Made by a program: the position numbers and the translations under genes
Assembly (NCBI GenBank): GCA_030549335.1
Contig: CM060194.1
Location: 38,209,171-38,273,170 of the forward strand
Origin: Pontederia crassipes
Lineage: Eukaryota > Streptophyta > Magnoliopsida > Commelinales > Pontederiaceae
Direction: 5' to 3'
DNA length: 64,000 bases
In this document: piece after piece, positions 34,956 to 47,211 of the stretch
Numbering within the stretch: position 1 is the first letter of the stretch
How the letters are laid out: every line of letters begins with the position of its first letter
Notes under the pieces: generated by a model
Database searches by the model: none
What the model saw: the letters and a program-made list of their open reading frames with translations, nothing else
Told to the model about the DNA's origin: nothing

Positions 34956-35939
34956 GTTAGAATCTCATAAAATCCGTCGAAAAATTTTTTAACGAATTTT
35001 TCGACAAGAAGACAATCCTTTGAAATGATTGTCGTTGGTAATAATTTTTTGAAGGATGCATAAAATCGTCATTATTTTAGAAGGAACATCTGACGGAAGA
35101 CTTCTGATCGGAACCTCGGATGGAAGACCCTAGTCGGAATGGTAAGACCACCATAGGGAGGGTTCCAGTGGGAAAACAACTGTCATGTGTTCTGACGGGT
35201 TCCCCATAAGAAACTATTTTTAAAATATAAAAAAAGTTTGGACCCTATGGCCAAATCCGACCATTAGGCGGCCAAATCTGGTGATAGAGGTCGATGATTG
35301 CCGAGAGAGAGAGAGGGAGATCTGAGAGAGCTGCATCCAAGTGGTGCAACTAGCCCAATCTAGCCACAGTGGTTGGATTTGTTGCCAGGCCCCCAAGCGG
35401 CCGCAGCTAAGAGAGAGCGGAAAGGGGATTGCCAAATCGTTAGTAGATGAAAGAGTGCGAGAGGGGGAGGCAGCCGGATCTATTTCCAGGTAGCCGGATT
35501 TGAGCTCCATGCGGTCAGATCTAGCTGTAGGCGGCCGGATCTGGCCCCACGGCCTCCAAGCGATAATCGCCGATAGAGAGAGAGAGAGAGAGAGGAAAGA
35601 GATGTCCATCGTCGGAGTCACGGGATCACCGAATCATTGCTCTCAGACCCAAGAGAGAGTGGGGAAGGGGATATTGTCGGATCCGGAAGGAAAATGTCAA
35701 AGGCCTTGGCGCTTTTGAGGCGGCTGATCCGGATGCCAACGATCGGATGCGTCCGAATTCAGCGCAGGAAGTCGAAACAGCCGCCAGACGATTGGATCAA
35801 ATGGAAGCGGCTAGATTTGGCGCAATAGGTCTGATCATCCGGTGCAAGAGACTGAATTGACTGCCACGAGGCTGAAACGGTCACCCTACGCTAGATCCTC
35901 CACCAGGAGGCTGGACCGGTAGCATGGAGTCCAACAGAT
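34956..35939. other. GC-richer repeat-derived segment, unrecognised
   Basis: The base composition changes sharply from about 35090 onward. CGGCCGGATCTG-like strings recur (35460-35560), with GA-rich tracts at 35304-35318 and 35573-35594. Frames exist on both strands without domain similarity. It ends where an LTR-like sequence begins. A host-gene fragment or an unknown transposon part are both possible. Confidence 0.35.
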
Positions 35940-37418
35940 CTGGGTCCTGGGCAAGAAAACATAGTCATGAAGCCACAAGAAAAAATGACACTAGAATTGG
36001 AGTTAAAATGAAGCCAGAAATCACAAATTAGTAAAAGTTGTTAAGGCTGAAAATTGAATATAATGGGCCATGATGAATTTATAACAGTAGGGTGTTACAA
36101 GCCCATAACGACTGGCTAAATGCCTAGTTTTGTGCAAAAAACTTGTTTGAGTTACGGGCCATGGCCAGCATGTTATAGAGTCGTTAAAATATAACTTTTA
36201 CTCTAATTTGGACATCGTGAGGGCTGTGACATCTATGTTATGGATCGTGAGAAGCCATATTTAGACCATTACAAAGCTATTATAGGCGTTACAAAGGCAG
36301 ATTTCGAGATTTCTTAAACTTTTCTTAAGAATTTTATTTGCAAATCAACTCCAAATCATACCATAAGTCTCAGAGATCATTAAGAAATATATTTACTCAG
36401 ATTTAAAGAAGTTTTGCTAAAGTCCAATCAAAGTCTATTCGAATTTTCATTATTTTGACATGAAAAGACTCTCAATCAAATCGAAACTTTACGAAAACTC
36501 TTGGACATCTGGAGGAGGCCTTAGGAGACAAAAAATATAGTGCTTGAGACCTAGGAGCTGTGTCAACCTGCTGAGGACAAATTTTCAAGGCTCGAAGATC
36601 AATCAAAGGAGAAACCTGCACAATAACTCGTCGTTTGTGCTGTGCATCGGTCCAAAGGTCCCTAAGGCTACGAGTTCTTCTATCTTTACTTGGATATTCT
36701 TTTACTTAATTTTTCATTATTTATCGTTTATGTAATAGAGATTTCATATTTTGTTTTTAAGAAAAAAATTGTTTGAACCTTGTTATTAGTTGAGTTAATT
36801 AAACTTTTCGATTTCTTTTGATTATGCATGCTGAGTTCATTATTTTTCTATGAATGATTTGGTTTCTGAAATTGAATTACAAATTTGTAAGCGGAGTGGT
36901 TAGTTTTAGAATTTATTATTGCTCTGATAATTTTTTTTATTTTCAAGTTGAAGCATATATAATGCGTGTTCGATAACTCATAGTTTGTGCCGAATTTCGT
37001 GCGATTTATTTTCCTATCCAGAATTATGGATGAATAATAGTATAAGAGATACATATTAATGCATCTTAATATTTTGTTAAAAAAAGAATTGATTCGTCAT
37101 TTGCGATTTTTAGTTTTGTAAAAAAAATTTAGGATAGTTTGATTTATTCATATTGGAGAGATCAATAATTTAGGTACTCCTAATCCGTCATAAGAATCAA
37201 TTCTATTATTTACTGTTATAACTCAACTATTACAAAGGATCATTCATGTTTATCTTTACATTAATCATACATAATTCCTAAGTCTTAACACCAATTTATT
37301 TGCTTATCATTTATATTAACTAATTCCTCGTGGGTTCAACAGTCTACTCTCTAATTTATTACTTGATATGATTAGTGCACTTGCTAGAAAATTTATTTAT
37401 TACAAAATCAGCGCATCA
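35940..37418 (+). repeat. Gypsy-type LTR (5' start uncertain)
   Basis: The segment resembles the LTRs at 5493 and 7754 in layout. A Lys-rich GCAAGAAAA start is followed by GGGCCATG/CGTTACGGGCC-like motifs (36065-36240) and AT-rich R/U5. The end is very similar: GTGGGTTCAACAGTCTACTC, then GTGCACTTGCTAG and GCGCATCA at 37418. Directly afterwards TTTTTTTTGCACTGTTGCTAGATA matches the degenerate primer-binding region. Confidence 0.55.
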
Positions 37419-38806
37419 ATTTTTTTTGCACTGTTGCTAGATATTCATAATTCTTATCCTATATCATATAAGCTACTTTGAGGATTTTTATTTTTTGTTT
37501 TAGTTCACTTTTCCAAGTTTTTTTAGGAACAATTGTTGGTACACAACTTGATTATCGACGCTCCCATCATTATTTCCTCAATAGCAAAGAAGAAAACGAA
37601 GGCAACATCATTAGCTAAAGCACTACAAGGAAGTCCAAACGATATCAAAATGAAGATTCATCACAAGATCTATCTGCCATGCTCAGACAATTATTAGATC
37701 CTTTGTTGAAGAAACTCTCCACTCAACATTATCAAATTGAAAATATGGAGAGACAAATTGACAACATCAGGCTACAAAGCAAGAGGACAGATAGTGCTAT
37801 CACCTTGATACTCGAATCCACATCATCAACTAGTCATTAACTAGCCTCAAGAGATGTTTAAGCAATTCAGTACAATAATAGAAAATAAGCTCAACACACA
37901 AGATCAATTAATCAACAACTTGGAGCTCGAATAGACTCGCTTAAAAGCCAACACATTGTGATTGATATGACATCTCCTCCTCTACAACATTCATTTATTC
38001 AACTCAAATTTGAAGAGATGGAAACTAAAATTCACACACTATAGAAGCAAGTTGCAAAATTAATTCCTCAAGTTGCCAACACACGTGAAAACAATTTTGA
38101 AGATTTTGCAATCATATTATGTCCATATTACTACCAAACAAGATTAGTGCAAAGAGATTATTATCCAAAAAAGTGGACAACACAATGGCGTGTGAAGGAG
38201 ACAAGTCCATACATAATTGAGTATGAACAAGTACGAAGGAGGCGCGCACCTTTTGAAATTCCAGCCATCGTAACAACCAAGTCTCAAAGTCATACTCCAC
38301 CAACAAAAGAAAGGAGTGCTCCATCCATGTCAGCAACAAAGACTAAAATGATGCAATGGAAACCGAAGAGTCCACTTCTGAATATCCAAGTCAATTCTTC
38401 ATGTTTGACACGGAATCAAAGGAGTCCACATTCATCTCTAAAAATTTTGACAAAATAGCGGTGCCCTAAAAGTTTATCTCCACTTTAGGAGAATATCAGT
38501 TCAACATCATCATCAAATCGCTTAATGATTCCTACATCATTGCAGAAGCAAGTAGAATCTCCAGACGAACAATGCCATTCAATTACCACACTCCAATCTA
38601 TAATGCCAATGTGAGCTTCTATCAGGGAAAAAGATTTGATATTCAAGATTGATTGAGACCTCTAAGTGGATCAATCTCCACCGCTGCACTAATTCAATTA
38701 AATTGGTGAGTTCGTTGTTTTTATTGTTCTTACATTTTTTAGAATATCTTCAAAGTTTTAGTTGGAAGATGCATACTTAGGAGAATCCACATATTAGCCT
38801 TTCACA
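37419..38806 (+). pseudogene. Internal region of the gypsy-type element (gag-like, broken)
   Basis: A short coding stretch near 37650-37800 (MLRQLLDPLLKKLSTQHYQ and so on) is rich in Gln, Ser and Leu and looks like a coiled coil. Another near 38147-38458 has no recognisable domain. Frames are repeatedly broken. The segment is cut at 38809 by the complete CACTA element and may continue at 53828. Confidence 0.45.
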
Positions 38807-38809
38807 TAC

Positions 38810-39780
38810 CACTACAAGAAAACTAGCGATTAGCGATGCCAAATAGCATCTCGAAATATGGTGACGCTAAGTCGATGCCGCAAGCGCCGTTATAGCGTCT
38901 TAGTTGAGTCCCAAATAAGCGGCGCTACTTGCCTCTCAATAGCGTCACATTAGTGTTGTCTTAGCATTTCGAGTAATAGACGCTAATGAAGGTGCCCTAG
39001 TAACGCCAAGTAGCCGCTATTATTGTACGCCATGAAACGAAAGTACGCAGGAGAACCTAGCGCTGTCCTCACGTCGACAACGTTCGACACGACGCTAGCA
39101 TCGCATCTTCTTAGGCACTATGGAGACTCTATCTGGCGTCACATTTAAGACGACGCTATGTAGGCGCCAATATGAAGAAGCACTATTTTAACACTTACTT
39201 GGCATCTCATAATTATATATGTTAATTAAGAAATAGATAACTATATATAGACTATCTATATTTACATCACTATATGTTATCTATTTTGATGCAACCCTAT
39301 ATATTATATATACTTATATATGTCTACATATATATATATATTCCTACATAATTATATATATATTCAACACACACACACATATATATTCCTACATAATTAC
39401 TTATATATGTCTACATCATAGGAGTATTCCTAAATATATAATTTGTTACCTATATTATATATGTCACTTATCCATACAATATATATCATATCTTAATTAT
39501 GCATATATTATTTTTATATTCTTAATCATGAAATTATGATGGTTGAATTAGGAGACATGATTTGTTACAAATTATCCCATTTTAGCGTCTTAGTGGAGGC
39601 TCAATAGCGTCTACTTAGTGCCACACTAGAGTCGCAATTATGGTTGACCCTAGAGAGACACTATTGGCATCTCCTTATTGGGACGCTAATACGTATGAGA
39701 TGCTACGTCGACGTAGTGTGTCCTTAATATGTTTTAGCGACTCAATAGCATCTCTATTGCGCGGTAGTAGCCAACTTTTT
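38810..39780 (+). repeat. CACTA 5' terminus and subterminal repeats
   Basis: After the terminal CACTACAAGAAAA come at least a dozen GCGTC/GACGC-type motifs in both orientations (38830-39190 and 39580-39770), separated by AT-rich DNA with ACAC and TATA tracts (39230-39560). Confidence 0.85.
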
Positions 39781-40110
39781 ATTACTCACTTAATCGGGCA
39801 CATATAGACATATAAATACATGCATAAACTTATACTTATATATAACAAGTACACATATACATATTATTATCACTTAATCTCGCACGTATAAACATATATA
39901 TACATATATATACTTGGAATACGTATCCATATACACGTTATTGTCACTTAATCTCGCACATATATAGACATATACATACACGTATATACTTATAATACAT
40001 ATAGATATACACATTGTTGTGACTTAATCTCTCACACGTAAACATATACATACACATATTATATATATATATATATACAATTTTGTTATATACACATATA
40101 CATATAGACT
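39781..40110 (+). repeat. AT-rich minisatellite of about 75 bp (CACTA element 1)
   Basis: Units contain CACTTAATCTCGCACATATA, ATAGACATATA and CACATTATT. The block is the opposite-strand counterpart of 12518-12830. Three to four units are recognisable, the last leading into the 540-bp repeat. Confidence 0.7.
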
Positions 40111-40149
40111 TATAATTTTATATACATACATGAATAATTATATATGCAT

Positions 40150-42110
40150 TCCATAATTTTTAGATTGTGTGTAGGGAACAAAACGACTGGAACGGGGCAC
40201 AATGCGATGAGACATTGTTTTGTTAAAAAAATTACATACATATAATAGAAAATTATAATATAGAAAACCTATTAGTGTCACCCTGGTGTCTCCAAGGTGA
40301 GACGCTAAGTTCATAGAGACGCTACTACGATGCTATTGTGTCACTAATATATCTTAGTGACGCATTAGCCAATTTTTTATTACCCTCACTTAATCGAGCA
40401 CATATTGACATATAAATAGACATCTATAACTCGTGCACATATACACATTATTACCACTTAATCTCACACATATAATCTTAAATTAGAAAGAAAATTTGAT
40501 ATAACGTCCCTACCTCGAAATAGCGTCTTGATTATGACACATTGTTGTGACTTAATCTCTCACACGTAAACATATGCATACACATATTATATATATATAT
40601 ATTCAATTTTTTTATATACACATATACATATAGACTTATAATTTTATATATATACATGAATAATTATATATGCATTCCATAATTTTTAGATTGTGTGTAG
40701 GGAACAAAACGACTGGAACGGGGCACAATGCGATGAGACATTGTTTTGATAAAAAAATTACATACGTATAATAGAAAATTATAATATAGAAAAACTATTA
40801 GTGTCTCCCTAGTGTCTCCAAGGTGAGACACTATGTTCATAGAGACGCTACTACGATGCTATTGTGTCGCTAATATATTTAGCGACACATTAGCATTTCT
40901 ATAGCGCCGCATTAGCCGATTTTTTATTACCCTCACTTAATCGAGCACATATTGAAATATAAATAGACATCTATAACTCCTGCACATATACACATTATTA
41001 CCACTTAATCTCACACATATAATCTTAAATTAGAAAGAAAATTCGATATAACGTCCCTACCTCGAAATAGCATCTTGATTATGACACATTGTTGTGACTT
41101 AATCTCTCACACGTAAACATATACATACACATATTATATATATATATATATATAAATTTGTTATATACACATATACATATAGACTTATAATTATATATAT
41201 ATATATATACATGAATAATTACATATGCATTCCATAATTTTTAGATTGTGTGTAGGGAACAAAACGACTGGAACGGGGCACAATGCGATGAGACATTGTT
41301 TTGATAAAAAAAAATTACATACGTATAATAGAAAATTATAATATAGAAAACCTATTAGTGTCTCCCTAGTGTCTCCAAGGTGAGACACTAAGTTCATAGA
41401 CACGCTACTACGATGCTATTGTGTCGCTAATATATCTTAGCGACACATTAGCTTTTCTATAGCGTCGCATTAGCCGACGTTTTATTACCCTCACTTAATC
41501 TCGCACATATATAGACATATACATATACGTATATACTTATAATACATATAGATATACACATTGTTGTGACTTAATCTCTCACACGTAAACATATACATAC
41601 ACATACTATATATATATATATATATATACAATTTTGTTATATACACATATACATATAGACTTATAATTTTATATACATACATGAATAATTATATATGCAT
41701 TCCATAATTTTTAAATTGTGTGTAAGGAACAAAACGATTGGAACGAGGCACAATGCGATGAGACATTACTTTGATAAAAAAAATTACATACATATAATAA
41801 AAAATTATAATATGAAAAACCTATTAGTGTCGCCCTAGTGTCTCCAAGGTGAGACGCTAAGTTCATAAAGACGCTGCTACGATGCTATTGTGTTGCTAAT
41901 ATATCTTAGCGACGCATTAGCTTTTCTATAGAGCCGCATTAGCCGACTTTTTATTACCCTCACTTAATCGAGCACATATTGACATATAAATAGACATCTA
42001 TAACTTGTGCACATATACACATTATTACCACTTAATCTCACACATATAATCTTAAATTAGAAAGAAAATTCGATATAACATCCCTACCTAGAAATACCGT
42101 CTTGATTATG
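40150..42110 (+). repeat. Array of ~540-bp units, first block (four copies)
   Basis: The marker TTTTTAGATTGTGTGTAGGG or a close variant recurs near 40157, 40692, 41239 and 41707. Each unit has the marker and GAACAAAACGACTGG, an AT-rich part, GTGTCTCCAAGGTGAGAC, a TAGCGACGCATTAGC-like subterminal motif and a CACTTAATC stretch. Spacings are about 535, 545 and 470 bp. Confidence 0.85.
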
Positions 42111-42210
42111 GCACCCCCATAGCATCTAAGTAGCGTCGCGTCTAGGTGAGACGCTAAATACATAACTTAAATCCCTAACCCTCACTTCTGCATTTTCACT
42201 TTTTACAGTT

Positions 42211-42738
42211 ATGCTCGCTCATCGATTTTCACCGCGCCCGACGACGCCCGACAGTCGACATTCCGCTTCGACACCCGACGGACGATGCCTGCTGCTCCGA
42301 CGCCTGACCCCACCCTCGTCAATCTCACCGTCGTCAAACTCACCCAACCCCGCTGCTCCGACGGTCGAACTTGCCCACGTCGAACTCGCCCGACCCCGCT
42401 GCTTTGACGATCGGTGCCAATTGCTCCGACGGTCGAACTCGCCCACCCGCTGCTCCTTCGAGTCTCCCTACGCCGACCTCCTCCGCCCTCCTTCGCTCTC
42501 TGCCTTTGTGGCCTGCTACCCTCCGCCTCCACCACGCTCCACCTCCTCCTCCGCCATCTGCCTCCGCCGCCCCGCCGCCCTCCGCCTCCTCCGCCACCCT
42601 CTGCCTCCTCCGCGACCCGCCCTCCGCCTCGCCCTCCGTCCACGGTCTGTGCTCCTCGGTCCGGTGCCGGCCATCGCCCGCTGCCTTCGTCCACCGCTTA
42701 CCCTCCTCTGTCGCCTGTCGCCATCCTTCTCCGCTTAA
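42211..42738 (+). other. GC-rich leader exon, copy A
   Basis: After TTTTTACAG (a splice-acceptor-like string) an ATG at 42211 opens a frame of 175 codons rich in Pro, Ser, Arg and Leu. AAGAAG|GTACGA at its end looks like a splice donor. The same island occurs at 45955 and inverted at 11796-12290. No known domain is visible. It could be a 5' leader exon of the transposase gene or a captured host fragment. Frames in the other registers and on the other strand also stay open, a composition effect, so coding is doubtful. Confidence 0.5.
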
Positions 42739-43390
42739 GAAGGTACGAGCCCGCCACCATTCATTATGTAATCCCTAGTTAATTTGCTATTTTGTAATCT
42801 AATATATGTTAAGTAAATTACTAGTTAATTACTTGAAACTAATCTAAGGATTAGTTAATTTGCTATTTTTTAATCTAATACCATGTTAAGTTAATTATTA
42901 GTTAATTACTTAAAATTAATCTAATTCCTAGTTTATAGATGGTTGAGTTCATCATAACGTTCGACATTTATGATTGATTCCTAGCTACATGTTGTTTGTT
43001 CCCCACCTCTCTTATAGTAAATGCATGAGCAGAACAAATTTATTCCACGATTAGTGTTATTAAATTATAGTTTCCCTTAAAATGATTGAACTCAATTTTA
43101 AATCAAATACTGATAGTTTTTTTTTCATAATTCTAGTACCTCTTTTGATCATGTTCTCATAAGTTTTACCAAGGATGTACATCCACATTCTTGGTCATAA
43201 AATGAGATTATGAAAAAAAAGAGACATAAGAAAATGACAAAAAAAATATCAGTATTTCGTATCCAGAATATAGATTATGGTCGACTTTGAATATGACAAT
43301 CAGGTACTTGAAATATGTGATTTTGGACTTCGTAACTTCAAAATCACATGTTTCAAGTATAAAAATTTATTCACATATGACTTAGCGATG
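42739..43390 (+). other. AT-rich intron-like DNA, copy A
   Basis: The segment runs from the donor-like GTACGAG to the acceptor-like GTCCATTACAG at 43391-43400. It includes TTAATTACTTG/AAATTAATCTAATTCC repeats and the inverted pair ATATGTGATTTTGGA / TCAAAATCACATGTTT. It is nearly identical to 46545-47210. Confidence 0.6.
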
Positions 43391-43879
43391 TCCATTACAG
43401 AAATGACAAAGCCAGATCGTAGTTGGATTCGTCGTTGGATTACATACATATAATAGAAAATTATAATATAGAAAACCTATTAGTGTCGCCCTGGTGTCTC
43501 CAAGGTGAGACGCTAAGTTCATAGAGACACTACTACGATGCTATTGTGTCGCTAATATATCTTAGCGACGCATTAGCCGATTTTTTATTACCCTCACTTA
43601 ATCGAGCACATATTGACATATAAATAGACATCTATAACTCGTGCACATATACACATTATTACCACTTAATCTCACACATATAATCTTAAATTAGAAATAA
43701 AATTTGATATAACATCCCTACCTCGAAATAGCGTCTTGATTATGACACATTGTTGTGAATCTCTCACACGTAAACATATACATACACATATTATATATAT
43801 ATATATATATATATAATTTTGTTATATACACATATACATATAGACTTATCATTTTATATATATACATGAATAATTATAT

Positions 43880-45860
43880 ATGCATTCCATAATTTTTAGA
43901 TTGTGTGTAGGGAACAAAACGACTGGAATGGGGCACAATGCGATGAGACATTATTTTGATAAAAAAAATTACATACGTATAATAGAAAATTATAATATAG
44001 AAAACCTATTAGTGTCTCCCTAGTGTCTCCAAGGTGAGACACTAAGTTCATAGACACGCTACTACGATGCTATTGTGTCGCTAATATATTTAGCGACGCA
44101 TTAGCTTTTCTATAGCGCAGCATTAGCCGATTTTTTATTACCCTCACTTAATCGAGCATATATTGACATATAAATAGACATCTATAACTCGTGCACATAT
44201 ACACATTATTACCACTTAATCTCACACATATAATCTTAAATTAGAAAGAAAATTTGATATAACGTACCTACCTCGAAATAGCGTCTTGATTATGACACAT
44301 TGTTGTGACTTAATCTCTCACACGTAAACATATACATACACATATTATATATATATATATATACAATTTTGTTATATACACATATACATATAGACTTATA
44401 ATTTTATATATATACATGAATAATTATATATGCATTCCATAATTTTTAGATTGCGTGTAGGGAACAAAACGACTGGAATGGGGCACAATGCGATGAGACA
44501 TTGTTTTGATAAAAAAAAAATTACATACATATAATAGAAAATTATAATATAGAAAACCTATTAGTGTCTCCCTAGTGTCTCCAAGGTGAGACACTAAGTT
44601 CATAGACACGCTACTACGATGCTATTGTGTCGCTAATATATTTAGCGACGCATTAGCTTTTCTATAGTGCCGCTTTAGCCGATTTTTTATTACCCTCACT
44701 TAATCGAGCATATATTGACATATAAATAGACATCTATAACTCGTGCACATATACACATTATTACCACTTAATCTCACACATATAATCTTAAATTAGAAAG
44801 AAAATTTGATATAACGTCCCTACCTCGAAATAGCATCTTGATTATGACACATTGTTGTGACTTAATCTCTCACACGTAAACATATACATACACATATTAT
44901 ATATATATATACAAATTTGTTATATACACATATACATATAGACTTATAATTATATATATATACATGAATATTTATATATGCATTCCATAATTTTTAGATT
45001 GTGTGTAGGGAACAAAACGACTGGAACGGGGCACAATGCAATGAGACATTATTTTGATAAAAAAAATTACATACATATAATAGAAAATTATAATATAGAA
45101 AACCTATTAGTGTCGCCCTGGTGTCTCCAAGGTGAGACGCTAAGTTCATAGAGACGCTACTACGATGCTATTGTGTCGCTAATATATCTTAGCGACGCAT
45201 TAGCTTTTCTATAGCGCCGCATTAGCCGACTTTTTATTACCCTCACTTAATCTCGCACATATATAGACATATACATATACGTATGTACTTATAATACATA
45301 TAGATATACACGTTGTTGTGACTTAATCTCTCACACGTAAACATATACATACACATACTATATATATATATACAATTTTGTTATATACACATATACATAA
45401 AGACTTATAATTTTATATACATACATGAATAATTATATATGCATTCCATAATTTTTAGATTGTGTGTAGGGAACAAAACGACTGGAACGGGGCACAATGC
45501 GATGAGACATTGTTTTGATAAAAAAAATTACATACATATAATAAAAAATTATAATATGGAAAACCTATTAGTGTCGCCCTAGTGTCTCCAAGGTGAGACG
45601 TTAAGTTCATAGAGACGCTACTACGATGCTATTGTGTCGCTAATATATCTTAGCGACGCATTAGCTTTTCTATAGCGCCGCATTAGCCGACTTTTTATTA
45701 CCCTCACTTAATCGAGCACATATTGACATATAAATAGACATCTATAACTCGTGCACATATACACATTATTACCACTTAATCTCACACATATAATCTTAAA
45801 TTGGAAAGAAAATTCGATATAACATCCCTACCTCGAAATACCGTCTTGATTATGGCACCC
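43880..45860 (+). repeat. Array of ~540-bp units, second block (four copies)
   Basis: Markers recur near 43892, 44443, 44990 and 45455, with spacings of about 551, 547 and 465 bp. The final short spacing mirrors that of the first block, as expected if the two blocks descend from one duplication. Confidence 0.85.
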
Positions 45861-45954
45861 CCATAGCGTCTAAGTAGCGTTGCGTCTAGGTGAGACGCTA
45901 AATACATAACTTAAATCCCTAACCCTCACTTCTGCGTTTTCACTTTTTACAGTT

Positions 45955-46545
45955 ATGCTCGCTCATCGATTTTCACCGCACCCGACGATGCCCGACAGTT
46001 GACACCCTCCGCTTCGACACCCGACGGTCGACGCCTGCTGCTCCGACGCCTGACCCCACCCTCGTCAATCTCACCGTGTCAAACTCACCCTACCCCGCTG
46101 CTCCGACGGTCGAACTTGCCCACGTCGAACTCGCCCGACCCCGCTGCTTCGACGATCGGCGCCAATTGCTCCGACGGTCGAACTCGCCCGCCCGCTGCTT
46201 CTTCGAGTCTCCCTGCGCCGACCTCCTCCGCCCTCCTTCGCTCTCTGCCTCTGTGGCCTGCTACCCTCCACCTCCACCGTGCTCCACCTCCTCCGCCTCC
46301 ATCTTCCTCCGCCACCCTCCGCCTCCTTCGCCACCCTCTGCCTCCTCCGCGACCCGCCCTCCGCCTCCTCCGCCACCCCCTGCCTCCTCCGCGACCCGCC
46401 CTCCGCCTCGCCCTACGTCCACTGTCTGTGCTCCTATGTCCGGTGCCGGCCATCGCCCGCTGACTTCGTCCACCGCTTACCCTCCTCTGTCGCGTGTCGC
46501 CATCCTTCTCCGCTTAAGAAGGTACGAGCCCGCCACCATCCATTA
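45955..46545 (+). other. GC-rich leader exon, copy B
   Basis: Nearly identical to copy A but with small insertions and deletions. A CTCCGCCACCC-type unit is expanded near 46300-46400, and the ATG frame is broken early. Open frames in three registers reflect the C-rich composition. The same donor-like GTACGAG follows (46522). Confidence 0.5.
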
Positions 46546-47211
46546 TGTAATCCCTATTTAATTTGCTATTTTGTAATCTAATATATGTTAAGTTAATTAC
46601 TAGTTAATTACTTGAAACTAATCTAAGGATTAGTTAATTTGCTATTTTTTAATCTAATACCATGTTAAGTTAATTATTAGTTAATTACTTAAAATTAATC
46701 TAATTCCTAATTAATTACTTAAAATTAATCTAATTCCTAGTTTATAGATGGTTGAGTTAATCATAACGTTCGACATTTATGATTGATTCCTAGATGCATG
46801 TTGTTTGTTCCCCACCTCTCTTATAGTAAATGCATGAGCAGAACAAATTTGTTCCATGTTTACGAGTTATTAAATTATAGTTTCCCTTAAAATGATTGAA
46901 CTCAATTTTAAATCAAATACTGATAGTTTTTTTTCATAATTCTAGTACCTCTTTTGATCATGTTCTCATAAGTTTTACCAAGGATGTAGAACCACATTCT
47001 TGGTAATAAAATGAGATTATGAAAAAAAAGAGACATAAAAAAATGACAAAAAAAATATCAGTATTTCGTATCCAAAATATAGATTATGGTCGATTTTGAA
47101 TATGACAATCAGGTACTTGAAATATGTGATTTTGGACTTCGTAACTTCAAAATCACATGTTTCAAGTATAAAAATTTATTGACATATGACTTAGCGATGT
47201 CCATTACAGAA

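Larger units (their letters stand above)
40233..43440 (+). repeat. Tandem duplication, copy A
   Basis: A unit of 3,208 bp repeated directly by 43441-47249. It holds the 540-bp repeats, the GC-rich leader exon, the intron and the first 16 or so transposase codons. It ends abruptly at TCGTCGTTGGAT and is followed at once by TACATACATATAATAG, the start of copy B. Confidence 0.88.

Noticed and set aside
36544..36735. Small plus-strand frame of 63 codons
   Set aside because: It lies within an LTR and has no recognisable domain.
42209..42694. Gly/Arg-rich minus-strand frames opposite the GC-rich leader exon
   Set aside because: Low-complexity antisense of C-rich DNA. The element's other genes are on the plus strand.
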